The position numbers were made by a program, and so were the translations under genes. Shown in pieces: positions 54,616 to 64,000 of a stretch of DNA of 64,000 nucleotides. The notes below the pieces were generated by a model. The model was not told the DNA's origin and searched no databases. It was given only the letters and a program-made list of their open reading frames with translations. Origin of the DNA: Bifidobacterium moukalabense DSM 27321 (GTDB taxonomy: Bacteria; Actinomycetota; Actinomycetes; Actinomycetales; Bifidobacteriaceae); contig NZ_AZMV01000004.1 of NCBI RefSeq assembly GCF_000522505.1, forward strand, positions 186,001-250,000. Reading direction: 5' to 3'. Position 1 is the stretch's first letter, and the number at the start of each line of letters is the position of its first letter.

Positions 54616-56130
54616 GTGGCTGACGTGAGACGGGAGCTGGAACGGCTCCGGCCCATATATGAGACCGGGGTGCTGAGGCTTCTGCTGCGCAATAACTCGA
54701 TGCTGTACGTTGCGTTGTTGCGGTCCTCGTTCGACCCGCTTACCGGTGAACTACCGCGTGACGTGCTGGAGGAGCGCATCTCCCGCAGTCTGTCACGCCT
54801 GATCGAGACCGGCGACTACATGCTGAAGGACGATCAGACGCCAAGACAGGCCTCGCATGCAATCGTACTTGAATTGACCCGTGAAGGCGACGATGAATAC
54901 GCCTGGCTCGCCAATTCGCTGGACGTCGCCTCGCACCGTTACCTGTACCGTCTGACGGCACGTGCGCATCGCGCGATCGAAGCGCTGAACCGGCTGGAAG
55001 ACACCACACAGGCGCTGTCCGGCGCGCAGGCGAACAGCATCATCATGGAAATCGAGCACGCACGCATGCAGCTGACCGCCGACCCGCGAGAACGCATCAA
55101 ACTGCTCAAAAAGGACATCAGGGAACGTCAGAGGCAAATCGATGAACTCGAACACGACGAAACCATCGAAAGACTGACCTCCGAACAGGTTGGCGACATC
55201 ATCAACGTCATCCACAACACACTTCGGGGCGTGCCGATCGACCTACGTGAGCTGGCGCTTGCCGAACGCGACAACGGCGACGCGCTCCGCCGTCGCATGC
55301 AGGCTGGCGCCATGAGCGTGGAAGGCATCCTTACCGCCTATCATGACGAATACCGCAAGTCGTTCCGCGAATCCGACAGTGGCAGACGCTTCGAAGACGC
55401 GTTCCAGGTGATCGTCACCGACGAAGGACGCCAGGAAATCGACGACGCCGTGCGCGATATCGCCAGAAACCCGTATCTGGACGGCGAACCGGGCGCGCTG
55501 CTCGGCCAGGTCCGCGCCGAACTTGAACGCATCTATTCCGGCATCGAGGATGTGCGCAGGCAAACGCGCGCCTCGGACGAGGCGATCAGCCGCCTCGTCC
55601 GCCAGCAGACCGACACCCGCTACCGCACCATGCTGGCCACATTGAACCAGCTGTTCGCCAAAGCCAGCGCCGAAGCGAAGACGAACCCGAACGCCACGGA
55701 CCGGCCATACCATACCGACACCGGACTCGCGCAAATCGCGACCTTGCCCACCAAGCCAGCGAAACCGATGGTAAGAAACACCATTGCGGAACTGGTTGAC
55801 GGTCGGCCAACGGTCGAAATGCCCGATCTCAAAGCCATGATCGAAGTATGCGGACCACGTCTGCGGCACATGGCCGGATTGATCAACCGCAATCCGGTCA
55901 TGACCGCCGACGGTACACGCGTCGACTTCGCGGCAAGCTTCAACCAACTGCCCGAAAACGAACGGCGAGAGAGCGAAATCATCGGCTTCCTCAGCGCACT
56001 ACGCACCGAAAACGACACGGCATACGCCACCTGGAACTGCATATCGCTCGACGGCACCGCCAGAACATGGCGCACCCAACCAATCCTCACCACCACGGCA
56101 ACACTTGACGACATCATAGGAGAAAAATAA
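54616..56130 (+). CDS. jetA: Wadjet protein JetA (DUF3375, kleisin-like)
   Basis: In Wadjet complexes JetA is the MukF-like kleisin that links the two SMC heads. This 504-residue protein has the DUF3375 N-terminal winged-helix region (VRRELERLRPIYETGVLRLL), a long helical coiled middle (IKLLKKDIRERQRQIDELEH) and a C-terminal head-binding part (PTVEMPDLKAMIEVCGPRL). GTG 54616 follows GGAAAGGG. It is the first gene of a tight three-gene operon with jetB 3 bp downstream. The family assignment is confident; activity is not assured because JetD is absent. Confidence 0.88.
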   Translation: MADVRRELERLRPIYETGVLRLLLRNNSMLYVALLRSSFDPLTGELPRDVLEERISRSLSRLIETGDYMLKDDQTPRQASHAIVLELTREGDDEYAWLANSLDVASHRYLYRLTARAHRAIEALNRLEDTTQALSGAQANSIIMEIEHARMQLTADPRERIKLLKKDIRERQRQIDELEHDETIERLTSEQVGDIINVIHNTLRGVPIDLRELALAERDNGDALRRRMQAGAMSVEGILTAYHDEYRKSFRESDSGRRFEDAFQVIVTDEGRQEIDDAVRDIARNPYLDGEPGALLGQVRAELERIYSGIEDVRRQTRASDEAISRLVRQQTDTRYRTMLATLNQLFAKASAEAKTNPNATDRPYHTDTGLAQIATLPTKPAKPMVRNTIAELVDGRPTVEMPDLKAMIEVCGPRLRHMAGLINRNPVMTADGTRVDFAASFNQLPENERRESEIIGFLSALRTENDTAYATWNCISLDGTARTWRTQPILTTTATLDDIIGEK

Positions 56131-56133
56131 GGA

Positions 56134-56841
56134 ATGACGGACGAAGCAAACGAAACCACGGAAATCGAACGGTCATTCCCACCCGTCGAACAGCCCGCAC
56201 TGTTCGACGGCGACACCGGCGACATGAGCTCCGACGCCCGCATGGCAGCCATCGCATTGAAACGCGAGCGCTACATCTCCGGCGAACTGTTCAACCTGGT
56301 CAAAGACAACCTCGAAGCCGTCGAACGCTCCCTGAACAACGACATGCTCCGACTCGTATCCAACGAGAGATACCACGTCATGTATGCGGCACCCGTCGGC
56401 GGCGTCGAAACGAACATCCGTTCGCTCAAAACCCGCGCAAGCCTCAGCCGCGAGGATGCGGCCATGCTCGCATTCCTGCGCATCCACGTGCTCGAATACG
56501 AGAACCAGAAGACCCCTGTGGCCGACTGGCAGGTCAGCCGCGACGAGATCCGCGCCGCGCTCGCCACAGGTGCCGGCTATCTTGCGGGCGGCAACGACGA
56601 AGAGGGTACGACGAAGAAGATCGCCGCCGCGATCTCTCGCATGACGACCTACGGTTATCTCGAGCCGACGGATGATGACGAAATGCTTGCGATCACGCCG
56701 TTGGTGCCGATCGTACTCGACCGGCGGCTGGCTGACGAGTGGCTCGGTGTGACAGCGGAGGCCATGACGGACGATGCGCATGCGGAAACGTCGGAATCCA
56801 TATTCGATGAGGATACGACGATCGACGAAGAGGAGCGATGA
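56134..56841 (+). CDS. jetB: Wadjet protein JetB (DUF4194, KITE-like)
   Basis: JetB is the MukE-like KITE subunit that binds the kleisin. The 235-residue product has an acidic N-terminal tail (about 25 residues), then a winged-helix core ([40 protein letters not shown], and [16 protein letters not shown]), ending in a strongly acidic tail ([16 protein letters not shown]). The order A-B-C and a stop that overlaps jetC by four bases match known Wadjet operons. Confidence 0.86.
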   Translation: MTDEANETTEIERSFPPVEQPALFDGDTGDMSSDARMAAIALKRERYISGELFNLVKDNLEAVERSLNNDMLRLVSNERYHVMYAAPVGGVETNIRSLKTRASLSREDAAMLAFLRIHVLEYENQKTPVADWQVSRDEIRAALATGAGYLAGGNDEEGTTKKIAAAISRMTTYGYLEPTDDDEMLAITPLVPIVLDRRLADEWLGVTAEAMTDDAHAETSESIFDEDTTIDEEER

Positions 56842-59800
56842 TGACAGGAAACGATATGAGGATCGTCGCCGACTGTTGGATGATGGAAAGCCGACAGATC
56901 GTCAACTGGGGTTCCTATGACGGCTATCAGGAATTCAGGCCGTCCATCGATGCCGAATCGCCCATCACCTTGTTGGCCGGCGCCAGCGAATCCGGCAAAT
57001 CCACCCTCGTCGACGCACAGATCTCACTGCTGTACCCAACCGGCACACCCTACAACAAGGCATCCAACTCCGGTCGCTCCGAACGCAATGACTACACGTA
57101 CCTGCGTGGCATGATCGGCATCAGCGACGGCGAACACGGCGAAACGCCGATCTTCCTGCGAGGGCGTGACGCCACCGGTACGCCGCAGGCCGTATGGGGC
57201 GCCATCGTCGACACATACGTGAACCGCACCGACGGGGGCATGCTCTCCTGCGGCAAATTCCTCTATCTGTCCGCCGGAGACGGCAAGGATGAGGTACGTC
57301 GCCGCTATATCGCATGGAATCGCAAAATCGATCCGCGAAACATGGACCAGTACCGCGATACGCCATTCACCCCCAACATGTTCAGGAAAGCGTATCCGGA
57401 TTGCAGCATATTCCCCAATGCCAGCGCATTCCACGCATACATCTGGCAGGAGATGGGCCTGAGCGCCGAAGCATGCCGACTCCTGCACAAAATCCAATCC
57501 GCAGACGCGCCATCACGGCTCGACGACATCTTCAAACAAGGCGTTCTCGACGTTCCCGAAGCGCTCAGACTCGCACAGGACACCGTCGACGACTACGATC
57601 GGTTCAACGCCAACTTCCATAGCATGGAGGACAAGGCCAAACGCGTCGCCAGACTCCAAGACATCCAAACCCAATACGACGCATACGCCAAACACCTGAC
57701 TCAGGTACGCGAATACGAAGCCGTGAATCCCAACAGCCGGCAAGGCCTCGAAACCCTGACCTTATGGACGCGCTCGCGCATGGCCAGCGAAGTACGAGCC
57801 GGACTGCCCGCCGCCGAACGCAAGGTGAAGCAGCAGGAACGCGACCTGCATGAGGCACAGGAGCGGATCGCCGATCTGAACGGGCAACGCGAAGCCGTCG
57901 TCGAACGCATCAAAGGCATTGACGGCGGAACCTTGCAACGGCTGAACGATGACCTGGAACGCGCCCGACGTGACATGCGGGATGTGCGCTCGCAGCGTCA
58001 AAGCATCGCCGTGAAATTCGAGGGCGTCGAAGGCGCATTGCCGTCCGACGAGGCCTCCTGGAACGCGAAGCGTGACGCATTGGCCCAATCCATGGAAACA
58101 TTCGACGAACGCATGGAGGAACTGGAATCCAAGCGGGATCGCCTGATCGGCGAGCGTGCCGCCGCCAATCAGGAATGTGCGCAGCTACGTCGGGACTACG
58201 ATCGCAAACGCAGGCAAAGGACCCGCATCACCCAGGCGATGGACGAGGCTCGTGCGCTGATTGCGAAGGCGGTGGGCCTGGACCCGACCGAATTGCCGTA
58301 TGTGGCGGAGTTGATGGACGTACGCGAGTGCGACGAACAGTGGCGCACCGCCATGAACGTCACGTATGCGCCGATTGCGCAGACCATTCTTGTCGATGGA
58401 CGACATGAGCGAGGATTCGCGGCGAAGGTCAGCGCGATCGATCCGTCGCTGATGACCCGGCGCACTTGGCGGTTCGTGGATGTGGACAAGAGTTATGAAT
58501 TCGCCGGCAATGACGGTTGGATGTCGTCGAAACTGCAGTATCGTGAGGATTCGCCGTTCTCCGGCTGGCTGAAGAAACAGACCGCTTCGACCCGTTTGGA
58601 TGCATTGTGCGTGGAGACGATCGACGATGCCGCACATGAACGCCGTCAGGTGCAGGTGGATGGTCAGATCAAGTCCGGTGCGCATGGTTTCCATGGCACC
58701 AAGGGCATGAATCCGATCATCGGTTTCGTCAACGAAGACTATCTGACGGAATTGAAGCAACAGCTTGACAAAGCAGATCGTAGATTGTCCGATACCGAAC
58801 GTCGCTGCGACATGGCTCGCAAGAGCATCGACCTGATGCATGCGGAAAAGAATCTCGCGGATCTGGTCGCGAATATGACGTGGAGCAAAATCGATGTGGT
58901 CGGTGCGGAAACGCTTGTCGAGAATCTGAAACGGCGGATCGAGCAGATTGAAGGCAATCCTGAACTGACGCAGCTTACCGAACGACGAAAGGAGATCGAC
59001 AGGCTGCTTGACGAGGCGAATGCCCGCTTCTACCACGCAAAAAACGAAATGAAACTGGCCCAGGCGACGGTCGATGCCGAACACGCATGGCTGGATGCAT
59101 ATGAGGACATCGAATTTGACGATGATGCGCTATCCGGCGATGTATCGAACACTCTGGCCGACGCATATGAGGGATGCTTCGGCGGTGTGGTCCATGCCGA
59201 GGACAGACCGAAACTGATCGCCGGCGGGAACGACGAGGCCGGCGAGCATTCGTTCGGGACGCGCGTCGGACATGCCATGGAACGCGCCATGCGCGAGCGG
59301 AACGCGGCATTGGGCAAACGTGCGGGGGAGCTGCGTACCGTCGTGGAGCAGAGCATGGCCTCCTACCTGGAAAGGTACGCTCCCGACGATGATTCCGTGA
59401 CAGGCGGCATCGAGGATTACCGATTCTATCTTGAGGAGCTGCGCAGCCTGCAGATGCTCGTCACGCGCGAGGCAACCGACGAGGAGTACGTCAACAGCCT
59501 TGACAAACTCACCAAAAATTTCCTGCAACTCAACCGTGCGCTCACAACCGACCAGGAAGACGTCAAGGACCAGCTTGAACGCATCAACGGCATGCTTGCC
59601 GAGCAGAAATTCGGTCCACGCGGCGGCAGGCTGTCCATCGACGTGGAATTCCGCCCCATCGAACGTGCATTCGCCTCATCTCTGAAAGCCACACTGAACA
59701 AGCTTGACGAATGGTTCAGAAACGACAAGGACAACCCCGATGCCACACGCAAGGCATTCGCCTCCTGCGCCACGCTCATCGAACGGATTCGTCAGGAACT

Positions 59801-60329
59801 GGAACAGGTACGCGACGTGAACGGCATCAGGAGCTACGGCGCACGCAACCTCGACCCGCGTGCGCGAAGCACGTTCTACGCCATCGTGCATCATGACGAC
59901 GGACCCGACGAGCGCATCAGCTCCACCGGCGGCAAATCCGGTGGCGCCCTGCAGGAACTGACATCGTTCATCTACGGCGCAGCACTCATCTACCTGCTCG
60001 GCGGCGACATGACCGGCAGACCCACATACACGACCCTATTCCTCGACGAAGCGCTCATCAAGGCCGACGGCCGATACACGCAACGCGCACTCAACGTACT
60101 GCCGCGACTGGGTTTCCAAGTCATCGTATCCGCACCGGAAAGCAAGACCGCCGAAATCCTCGGCGTATCCACCAAAGCGTACGTGGCATACAAGGATCCG
60201 GAAACCAGCCGCTCCTTCCTACAGGAACTCACATCCGAAAACATCGCCGATCAAGAGGCCGAGCTTCAGACCGAAACCGCAGCCGGACCAGACCAAAGAT
60301 TTCGAACAGACGTTCTAATGCAGTCCTGA
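56838..60329 (+). CDS. jetC: Wadjet protein JetC (SMC/MukB-like ATPase)
   Basis: The motor of the complex, a loop-extruding SMC ATPase of 1163 residues. Walker A is GASESGKST at 48-56. Long coiled-coil arms run from about residue 330 to 450 and 640 to 760, around a hinge-like region. The signature [16 protein letters not shown] is near 1030 and Walker [13 protein letters not shown] near 1066, followed by VIVSAPESK. ATPase motifs are intact, so the subunit could be functional. ATG 56838 overlaps the jetB stop. Its 3' end contains a LexA-box-like sequence, and the next gene is uvrA instead of the expected jetD. Confidence 0.9.
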   Translation: MMTGNDMRIVADCWMMESRQIVNWGSYDGYQEFRPSIDAESPITLLAGASESGKSTLVDAQISLLYPTGTPYNKASNSGRSERNDYTYLRGMIGISDGEHGETPIFLRGRDATGTPQAVWGAIVDTYVNRTDGGMLSCGKFLYLSAGDGKDEVRRRYIAWNRKIDPRNMDQYRDTPFTPNMFRKAYPDCSIFPNASAFHAYIWQEMGLSAEACRLLHKIQSADAPSRLDDIFKQGVLDVPEALRLAQDTVDDYDRFNANFHSMEDKAKRVARLQDIQTQYDAYAKHLTQVREYEAVNPNSRQGLETLTLWTRSRMASEVRAGLPAAERKVKQQERDLHEAQERIADLNGQREAVVERIKGIDGGTLQRLNDDLERARRDMRDVRSQRQSIAVKFEGVEGALPSDEASWNAKRDALAQSMETFDERMEELESKRDRLIGERAAANQECAQLRRDYDRKRRQRTRITQAMDEARALIAKAVGLDPTELPYVAELMDVRECDEQWRTAMNVTYAPIAQTILVDGRHERGFAAKVSAIDPSLMTRRTWRFVDVDKSYEFAGNDGWMSSKLQYREDSPFSGWLKKQTASTRLDALCVETIDDAAHERRQVQVDGQIKSGAHGFHGTKGMNPIIGFVNEDYLTELKQQLDKADRRLSDTERRCDMARKSIDLMHAEKNLADLVANMTWSKIDVVGAETLVENLKRRIEQIEGNPELTQLTERRKEIDRLLDEANARFYHAKNEMKLAQATVDAEHAWLDAYEDIEFDDDALSGDVSNTLADAYEGCFGGVVHAEDRPKLIAGGNDEAGEHSFGTRVGHAMERAMRERNAALGKRAGELRTVVEQSMASYLERYAPDDDSVTGGIEDYRFYLEELRSLQMLVTREATDEEYVNSLDKLTKNFLQLNRALTTDQEDVKDQLERINGMLAEQKFGPRGGRLSIDVEFRPIERAFASSLKATLNKLDEWFRNDKDNPDATRKAFASCATLIERIRQELEQVRDVNGIRSYGARNLDPRARSTFYAIVHHDDGPDERISSTGGKSGGALQELTSFIYGAALIYLLGGDMTGRPTYTTLFLDEALIKADGRYTQRALNVLPRLGFQVIVSAPESKTAEILGVSTKAYVAYKDPETSRSFLQELTSENIADQEAELQTETAAGPDQRFRTDVLMQS
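60302..60317 (+). promoter_or_regulatory. LexA (SOS) box-like operator of uvrA
   Basis: TCGAAC-AGAC-GTTCTA matches the actinobacterial/Gram-positive SOS box TCGAAC-N4-GTTCGA in 11 of 12 specified bases. It lies inside the last codons of jetC, 66 bp before the best uvrA ribosome-binding site start. TATCCT at 60337-60342 could be the -10 it controls. The family knowledge that uvrA is SOS-regulated supports it. Confidence 0.6.
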
Positions 60330-60382
60330 AATGGGGTATCCTTGAAAGCTGGAACCTGAACATAAGCGAGCGGAGGATCGTT

Positions 60383-60514
60383 GTGGCTGCGAAGCGAACG
60401 AACGCAACAAACGGCGAAGTCGTAGTGGAACGCGTCATGACCAATGACGCATTCCTCGCACGAGAAATCAAAAAAAGCGCCGATGAAAGCCGAAAACGGT
60501 TCACTGATAGCTGA
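60383..60514 (+). other. open frame with the best uvrA ribosome-binding site, out of frame with uvrA
   Basis: GTG 60383 sits 5 nt after GGAGGA and opens a 43-codon frame ([20 protein letters not shown], then [11 protein letters not shown]) that ends at TGA 60512-60514. The frame resembles the N-terminus expected of a UvrA, and it would run into uvrA if one A were lost from the A7 run at 60470-60476. Whether the shift is real, a read error, or corrected by slippage is open. Confidence 0.55.
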
Positions 60515-63371
60515 TCTGAAACACCTGCCCAACGATCTCAAGATCGTCATCCAAGGCGCTCGCGAGCACAATCTCAAGAACGTCGATCTGGAGTTTCCGC
60601 GCAACCGCATGGTCGTATTCACCGGTCTGTCCGGCTCGGGTAAGTCCTCGCTGGCATTCGATACGCTGTTCGCCGAAGGTCAACGTCGCTATGTCGAATC
60701 GTTGTCGGCGTATGCGCGCCAGTTTCTCGGGCAGATGGACAAGCCCGATGTCGATTTCATAGAGGGCCTGAGCCCGGCGGTTTCCATCGATCAGAAGACC
60801 ACGAACCGCAATCCGCGCTCGACCGTCGGAACCATCACCGAAATATACGACTACCTGCGATTGCTGTTCGCCCGGACCGGCATTCCGCACTGCCCGGAAT
60901 GCGGTTCGCTGGTCAGCGCGCAGACCCCGCAGCAGATGGTCGATACATTGCTGAAGTATCCGGAACGTACGCGATTCCAGATACTTGCGCCGGTGGTACG
61001 TGGCCGAAAAGGCGAGTTCGAGGATCTGCTGGAGCTGCTTCGTGGCGACGGTTACGCTCGAGCCCTCATCGACGGTGAGATGAGGCAACTGTCGGACGAT
61101 ATCAAACTCACCAAGCAAAAGAAGCACACCATCGAGGTGGTGGTGGATCGTCTGGTGGTCAAAGACGGTATTCGACAGCGACTGACCGATTCGGTGGAGA
61201 CCGCGTTGAAGCTTGCCAAAGGCGTGATCGTCGCCGATTTCGTCGATTTGGATGAGGACGATCCTGAACGCCGTAAGCCATTCTCCGAAAAGCGAGCATG
61301 CCCGAATGGACATCAGCTGGAACTTGACGAGATCGAACCCCGCACCTTCTCGTTCAACGCCCCATATGGCGCATGCCCGGTGTGCACCGGTATCGGCTAT
61401 AAGCTGGAAATCGATCCGGAATTGGTGATTCCCGACCCCGACAAGACCCTCAATGAGGGTGCCATCGAACCCTGGGGACTGACCAAAGGGACCGGTGAAT
61501 ATTACCGTCACGTGCTCGAAGGCCTTGGCGACGAGATGGGCTTCGACCTGGACACTCCGTGGAGGAAGCTTCCGGAGGAGGTCCGCCACGCCATCATGTA
61601 TGGCCGTGACTTCAAGGTGCAGGTCTCATACCGCAACCGATGGGGCCGCATGCGCGAGTATTCGACCGGTTTCGAAGGCGTGGTCCGCACACTTATGCGA
61701 CGCCATGACGAGACCGATTCCGACCAGATGAAGCAGTACTACGAATCGTACATGCGCGAGGTGCCCTGCCAGGCCTGCCACGGCCGCCGTTTGCGCCCGG
61801 AAGTGTTGGCCGTCACCGTCGGTGGCGAATCCATCGCGGATGTGTGCGACATGGCGGCCGAAAGGAGCCTTGACTGGATCAACGACCTGCGGCTCGAAGG
61901 CTCCGCCGCGCAGATCGCGGGAGAGGTGGTCAAGGAGATCCGCGCACGGCTGGGCTTCCTCAACGACGTTGGCCTGAACTATTTGACGTTGTCGCGTGCC
62001 GCCAAGACGTTGTCCGGCGGTGAGGCGCAGCGCATTCGCCTGGCCACGCAGATCGGTTCCGGTCTGGTCGGCGTGATGTACGTGCTCGATGAGCCTTCCA
62101 TCGGTCTGCATCAGCGTGACAATGAGCGTCTGATCGCCACGTTGCATCATCTGCGTGATCTCGGCAATACGCTGATTGTCGTCGAACACGACGAAGACAC
62201 CATCACCAACGCCGACTGGGTGATCGATATCGGCCCAGGCGCCGGAGAGCATGGCGGGGAGGTCGTATATTCCGGCCCCGCCAGAAAACTCGTCAACGCG
62301 CCGAGATCCATCACCGGCGACTACATCGCCGGACGCCGCAAGATCGCAGTGCCCGAATCACGTCGGAAAACACACAGGACCAAACAGCTGCGCGTTGTCG
62401 GGGCTCGCGAGAACAACCTCAAGAATCTGACGGTGAATTTCCCCCTAGGCGTGTTCACCTGCGTGACGGGCGTCTCCGGATCGGGCAAGTCCACGCTGGT
62501 CAATCAAATTCTCTATCCTGTGCTTGCCAATAAACTCAACGGCGCACGTATCGTACCGGGAAAGCATACCCGCGTAGAGGGCGTGGGCCAGTGCGACAAG
62601 GTGATTCATGTCGATCAGAACCCGATCGGACGCACTCCACGTTCCAATCCCGCCACCTACACCGGCGTATGGGACAAGATCCGCACCCTGTTCGCCAAAA
62701 CGCCCGAGGCGCAAGTGCGGGGTTACGGGCCGGGACGGTTCTCGTTCAATGTCAAGGGCGGCCGATGCGAAGCCTGTCATGGAGACGGTACGCTGAAGAT
62801 CGAGATGAACTTCCTGCCGGATGTATACGTCGACTGTGAGGAGTGCCATGGCAAGCGCTACAACCGTGAGACGCTCGAGGTGAAGTATAACGGCAAATCC
62901 GTCGCCGATGTGCTTGATATGCCCATCGAGGAGGCCGCGCGGTTCTTCAAGGCATACCCCTCCATCTCGCGGTATCTCGATACATTGGTGCAGGTCGGCC
63001 TTGGGTATATCCGTCTCGGGCAGCCGGCCCCGACGCTGTCCGGTGGCGAATCCCAGCGCGTCAAGCTCGCCACCGAACTGCAGCGCAGATCCACCGGCAA
63101 AACCGTATACATTCTCGATGAGCCCACCACGGGCCTGCATTTCGAAGATGTGCGTAAGCTGCTGCTCGTACTGCAGGGATTGGTGGACAAAGGCAATACC
63201 GTCATCGTGATCGAACATAATCTCGATGTGGTGAAATCCGCGGATTGGATCGTAGACCTGGGACCCGAAGGCGGGGACGGTGGCGGTACCGTCATCGCCG
63301 AGGGCACGCCGGAACAGGTCGCCCAGTGCGAACGGTCCTGGACCGGCAGGTTCCTTAACGGCATGCTGTGA
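60444..63371 (+). CDS. uvrA: excinuclease ABC subunit A (possibly N-terminally frameshifted)
   Basis: The damage-recognition ATPase of nucleotide excision repair. Twin ABC modules carry Walker [10 protein letters not shown] (about 61-69) and GVSGSGKST, with signatures LSGGEAQR and LSGGESQR. Zinc cysteines occur in HCPECG, CPNGH, CPVCTG and CEACHGDG with CEECHG. In frame it can begin at ATG 60444 (975 residues) or ATG 60483, but neither has a ribosome-binding site; the good one serves GTG 60383 in another frame. All functional motifs are downstream of the ambiguity, so activity is likely if translation reaches them. uvrC follows, overlapping or within 2 bp depending on its start. Confidence 0.93.
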   Translation: MTHSSHEKSKKAPMKAENGSLIADLKHLPNDLKIVIQGAREHNLKNVDLEFPRNRMVVFTGLSGSGKSSLAFDTLFAEGQRRYVESLSAYARQFLGQMDKPDVDFIEGLSPAVSIDQKTTNRNPRSTVGTITEIYDYLRLLFARTGIPHCPECGSLVSAQTPQQMVDTLLKYPERTRFQILAPVVRGRKGEFEDLLELLRGDGYARALIDGEMRQLSDDIKLTKQKKHTIEVVVDRLVVKDGIRQRLTDSVETALKLAKGVIVADFVDLDEDDPERRKPFSEKRACPNGHQLELDEIEPRTFSFNAPYGACPVCTGIGYKLEIDPELVIPDPDKTLNEGAIEPWGLTKGTGEYYRHVLEGLGDEMGFDLDTPWRKLPEEVRHAIMYGRDFKVQVSYRNRWGRMREYSTGFEGVVRTLMRRHDETDSDQMKQYYESYMREVPCQACHGRRLRPEVLAVTVGGESIADVCDMAAERSLDWINDLRLEGSAAQIAGEVVKEIRARLGFLNDVGLNYLTLSRAAKTLSGGEAQRIRLATQIGSGLVGVMYVLDEPSIGLHQRDNERLIATLHHLRDLGNTLIVVEHDEDTITNADWVIDIGPGAGEHGGEVVYSGPARKLVNAPRSITGDYIAGRRKIAVPESRRKTHRTKQLRVVGARENNLKNLTVNFPLGVFTCVTGVSGSGKSTLVNQILYPVLANKLNGARIVPGKHTRVEGVGQCDKVIHVDQNPIGRTPRSNPATYTGVWDKIRTLFAKTPEAQVRGYGPGRFSFNVKGGRCEACHGDGTLKIEMNFLPDVYVDCEECHGKRYNRETLEVKYNGKSVADVLDMPIEEAARFFKAYPSISRYLDTLVQVGLGYIRLGQPAPTLSGGESQRVKLATELQRRSTGKTVYILDEPTTGLHFEDVRKLLLVLQGLVDKGNTVIVIEHNLDVVKSADWIVDLGPEGGDGGGTVIAEGTPEQVAQCERSWTGRFLNGML

Positions 63372-63373
63372 AC

Positions 63374-64000
63374 ATGATGATCGAAAAGCACAGTCCGGAG
63401 GTCTGGCGGAGAACGGCCGCGAACCTGCAAGGTGACGTTCCGTACACCGCGGAGGATGCTGGCGGTGGGGTGAACAGGAACGGAGCCCCTCTGCTGGGGG
63501 ACACACGTGACCTGTTCAGGCCGAAAACCTCGGATATCCCGGCATTGCCGGGCGTATACAAATGGCGTGATGGCGAAGGTCGCGTCATCTATGTCGGCAA
63601 GGCGAAGAACCTGCGCAATCGCCTGACCAACTACTTCCAGCCGCTCCACCAGCTGCATCCACGCACACAGACCATGGTGCTTACCGCACGCAGCCTCGAA
63701 TGGACCGTGGTCGGCACCGAACTGGAATCGTTGACGCTGGAATACACATGGATCAAGGAGTTCGACCCACGGTTCAACGTGGTGTTCCGCGATGACAAGA
63801 CATATCCGTATCTGGCGATTTCGTCGGGGGAACAGGTTCCCCGCGTATGGGTCACCCGCAGCCGTAAGCGTCGAGACACCAGATACTTCGGCCCCTACGC
63901 GAAGGTATGGGATCTGCGGCACAGTCTCGACCGGTTGCTGAAGACGTTTCCCGTGCGCACCTGCTCGTACAGCGTCTATCACAAGGCCGAGGTCACGAAC
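63374..64000 (+). CDS. uvrC: excinuclease ABC subunit C (cut by window end)
   Basis: UvrC makes both incisions around a lesion. The first 209 codons are present. After a non-conserved leader of about 50 residues comes the GIY-YIG nuclease domain: [19 protein letters not shown], then [14 protein letters not shown], with [20 protein letters not shown] and [18 protein letters not shown] following. The 3' part (UvrB-binding, RNase H-like and HhH domains) lies outside. ATG 63374 begins 2 bp after the uvrA stop; GTG 63368 and GTG 63470 (GGTGGG before it) are alternatives. Confidence 0.9.
   Translation, partial: MMIEKHSPEVWRRTAANLQGDVPYTAEDAGGGVNRNGAPLLGDTRDLFRPKTSDIPALPGVYKWRDGEGRVIYVGKAKNLRNRLTNYFQPLHQLHPRTQTMVLTARSLEWTVVGTELESLTLEYTWIKEFDPRFNVVFRDDKTYPYLAISSGEQVPRVWVTRSRKRRDTRYFGPYAKVWDLRHSLDRLLKTFPVRTCSYSVYHKAEVTN

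Noticed and set aside
54616..60329. Annotation as a complete Wadjet defence system
   Set aside because: The nuclease subunit JetD is not encoded here, so only a JetABC core is claimed.

Overview
The window is about 60% G+C chromosomal DNA from a Bifidobacterium. The bile salt hydrolase, glycogen synthase, complete pyr cluster, split lepA/hemW pair and UvrA/UvrC all have the bifidobacterial look. Genus is confident; species is not, although the bile salt hydrolase resembles those of the adolescentis/catenulatum group. There are no rRNA genes, CRISPR array, integrase or recognisable insertion sequence.

Layout. 1-14.7 kb is core metabolism and translation: rpsT, lepA-hemW, gltB-gltD (glutamate synthase), glgA (glycogen synthase), an ABC ATPase, trmI and a SixA-like phosphatase. 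At 14.7-15.1 kb lies an A+T-rich gene interrupted by a one-base frame change at a T6 run. 15.2-23.2 kb holds acylphosphatase, metE-metF, glnE, a small membrane protein and a pentapeptide-repeat protein. 23.4-29.7 kb is one pyrimidine operon, pyrB-pyrI-pyrC-pyrF-pyrK-pyrD-pyrE, closed by a strong hairpin. 29.7-34.2 kb carries minus-strand genes: a LysR regulator, a HAD phosphatase, a class I glutamine amidotransferase and nnr (NAD(P)H-hydrate repair).

34.2-45.5 kb is more accessory: an orphan MacB-type ATPase, tRNA-Asn, bile salt hydrolase, a MerR/alcohol dehydrogenase/carboxymuconolactone decarboxylase-like stress cluster, a MetE-like protein, an SGNH hydrolase, a cation-diffusion transporter, an ABC-F protein, a small AAA ATPase and a nicotinamidase-like hydrolase. 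45.5-50.1 kb shows decay and gain: a truncated GNAT gene, a divergent ABC-F protein, a malolactic/malic enzyme, and a DNA-alkylation-repair pseudogene with a G10 tract just upstream. 50.1-54.4 kb has YczE-like and VanZ-RDD membrane proteins, tRNA-Gly, a cupin and an MFS carrier.

54.6-60.3 kb encodes JetA, JetB and JetC, the loop-extruding part of the Wadjet anti-plasmid system, without the JetD nuclease that normally completes it. uvrA and the start of uvrC follow. A LexA-box-like sequence for uvrA lies inside the end of jetC, and the best ribosome-binding site of uvrA opens a reading frame that meets uvrA only through an A7 tract.

The genes combine into nitrogen assimilation (gltBD, glnE), methionine/one-carbon metabolism (metE, metF, the MetE-like paralog), de novo UMP synthesis (pyr), gut-niche adaptation (bsh) and genome defence/repair (jetABC, uvrA, uvrC). 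Start sites were chosen by Shine-Dalgarno spacing and family length. All homology statements come from motif recognition, not database searches.
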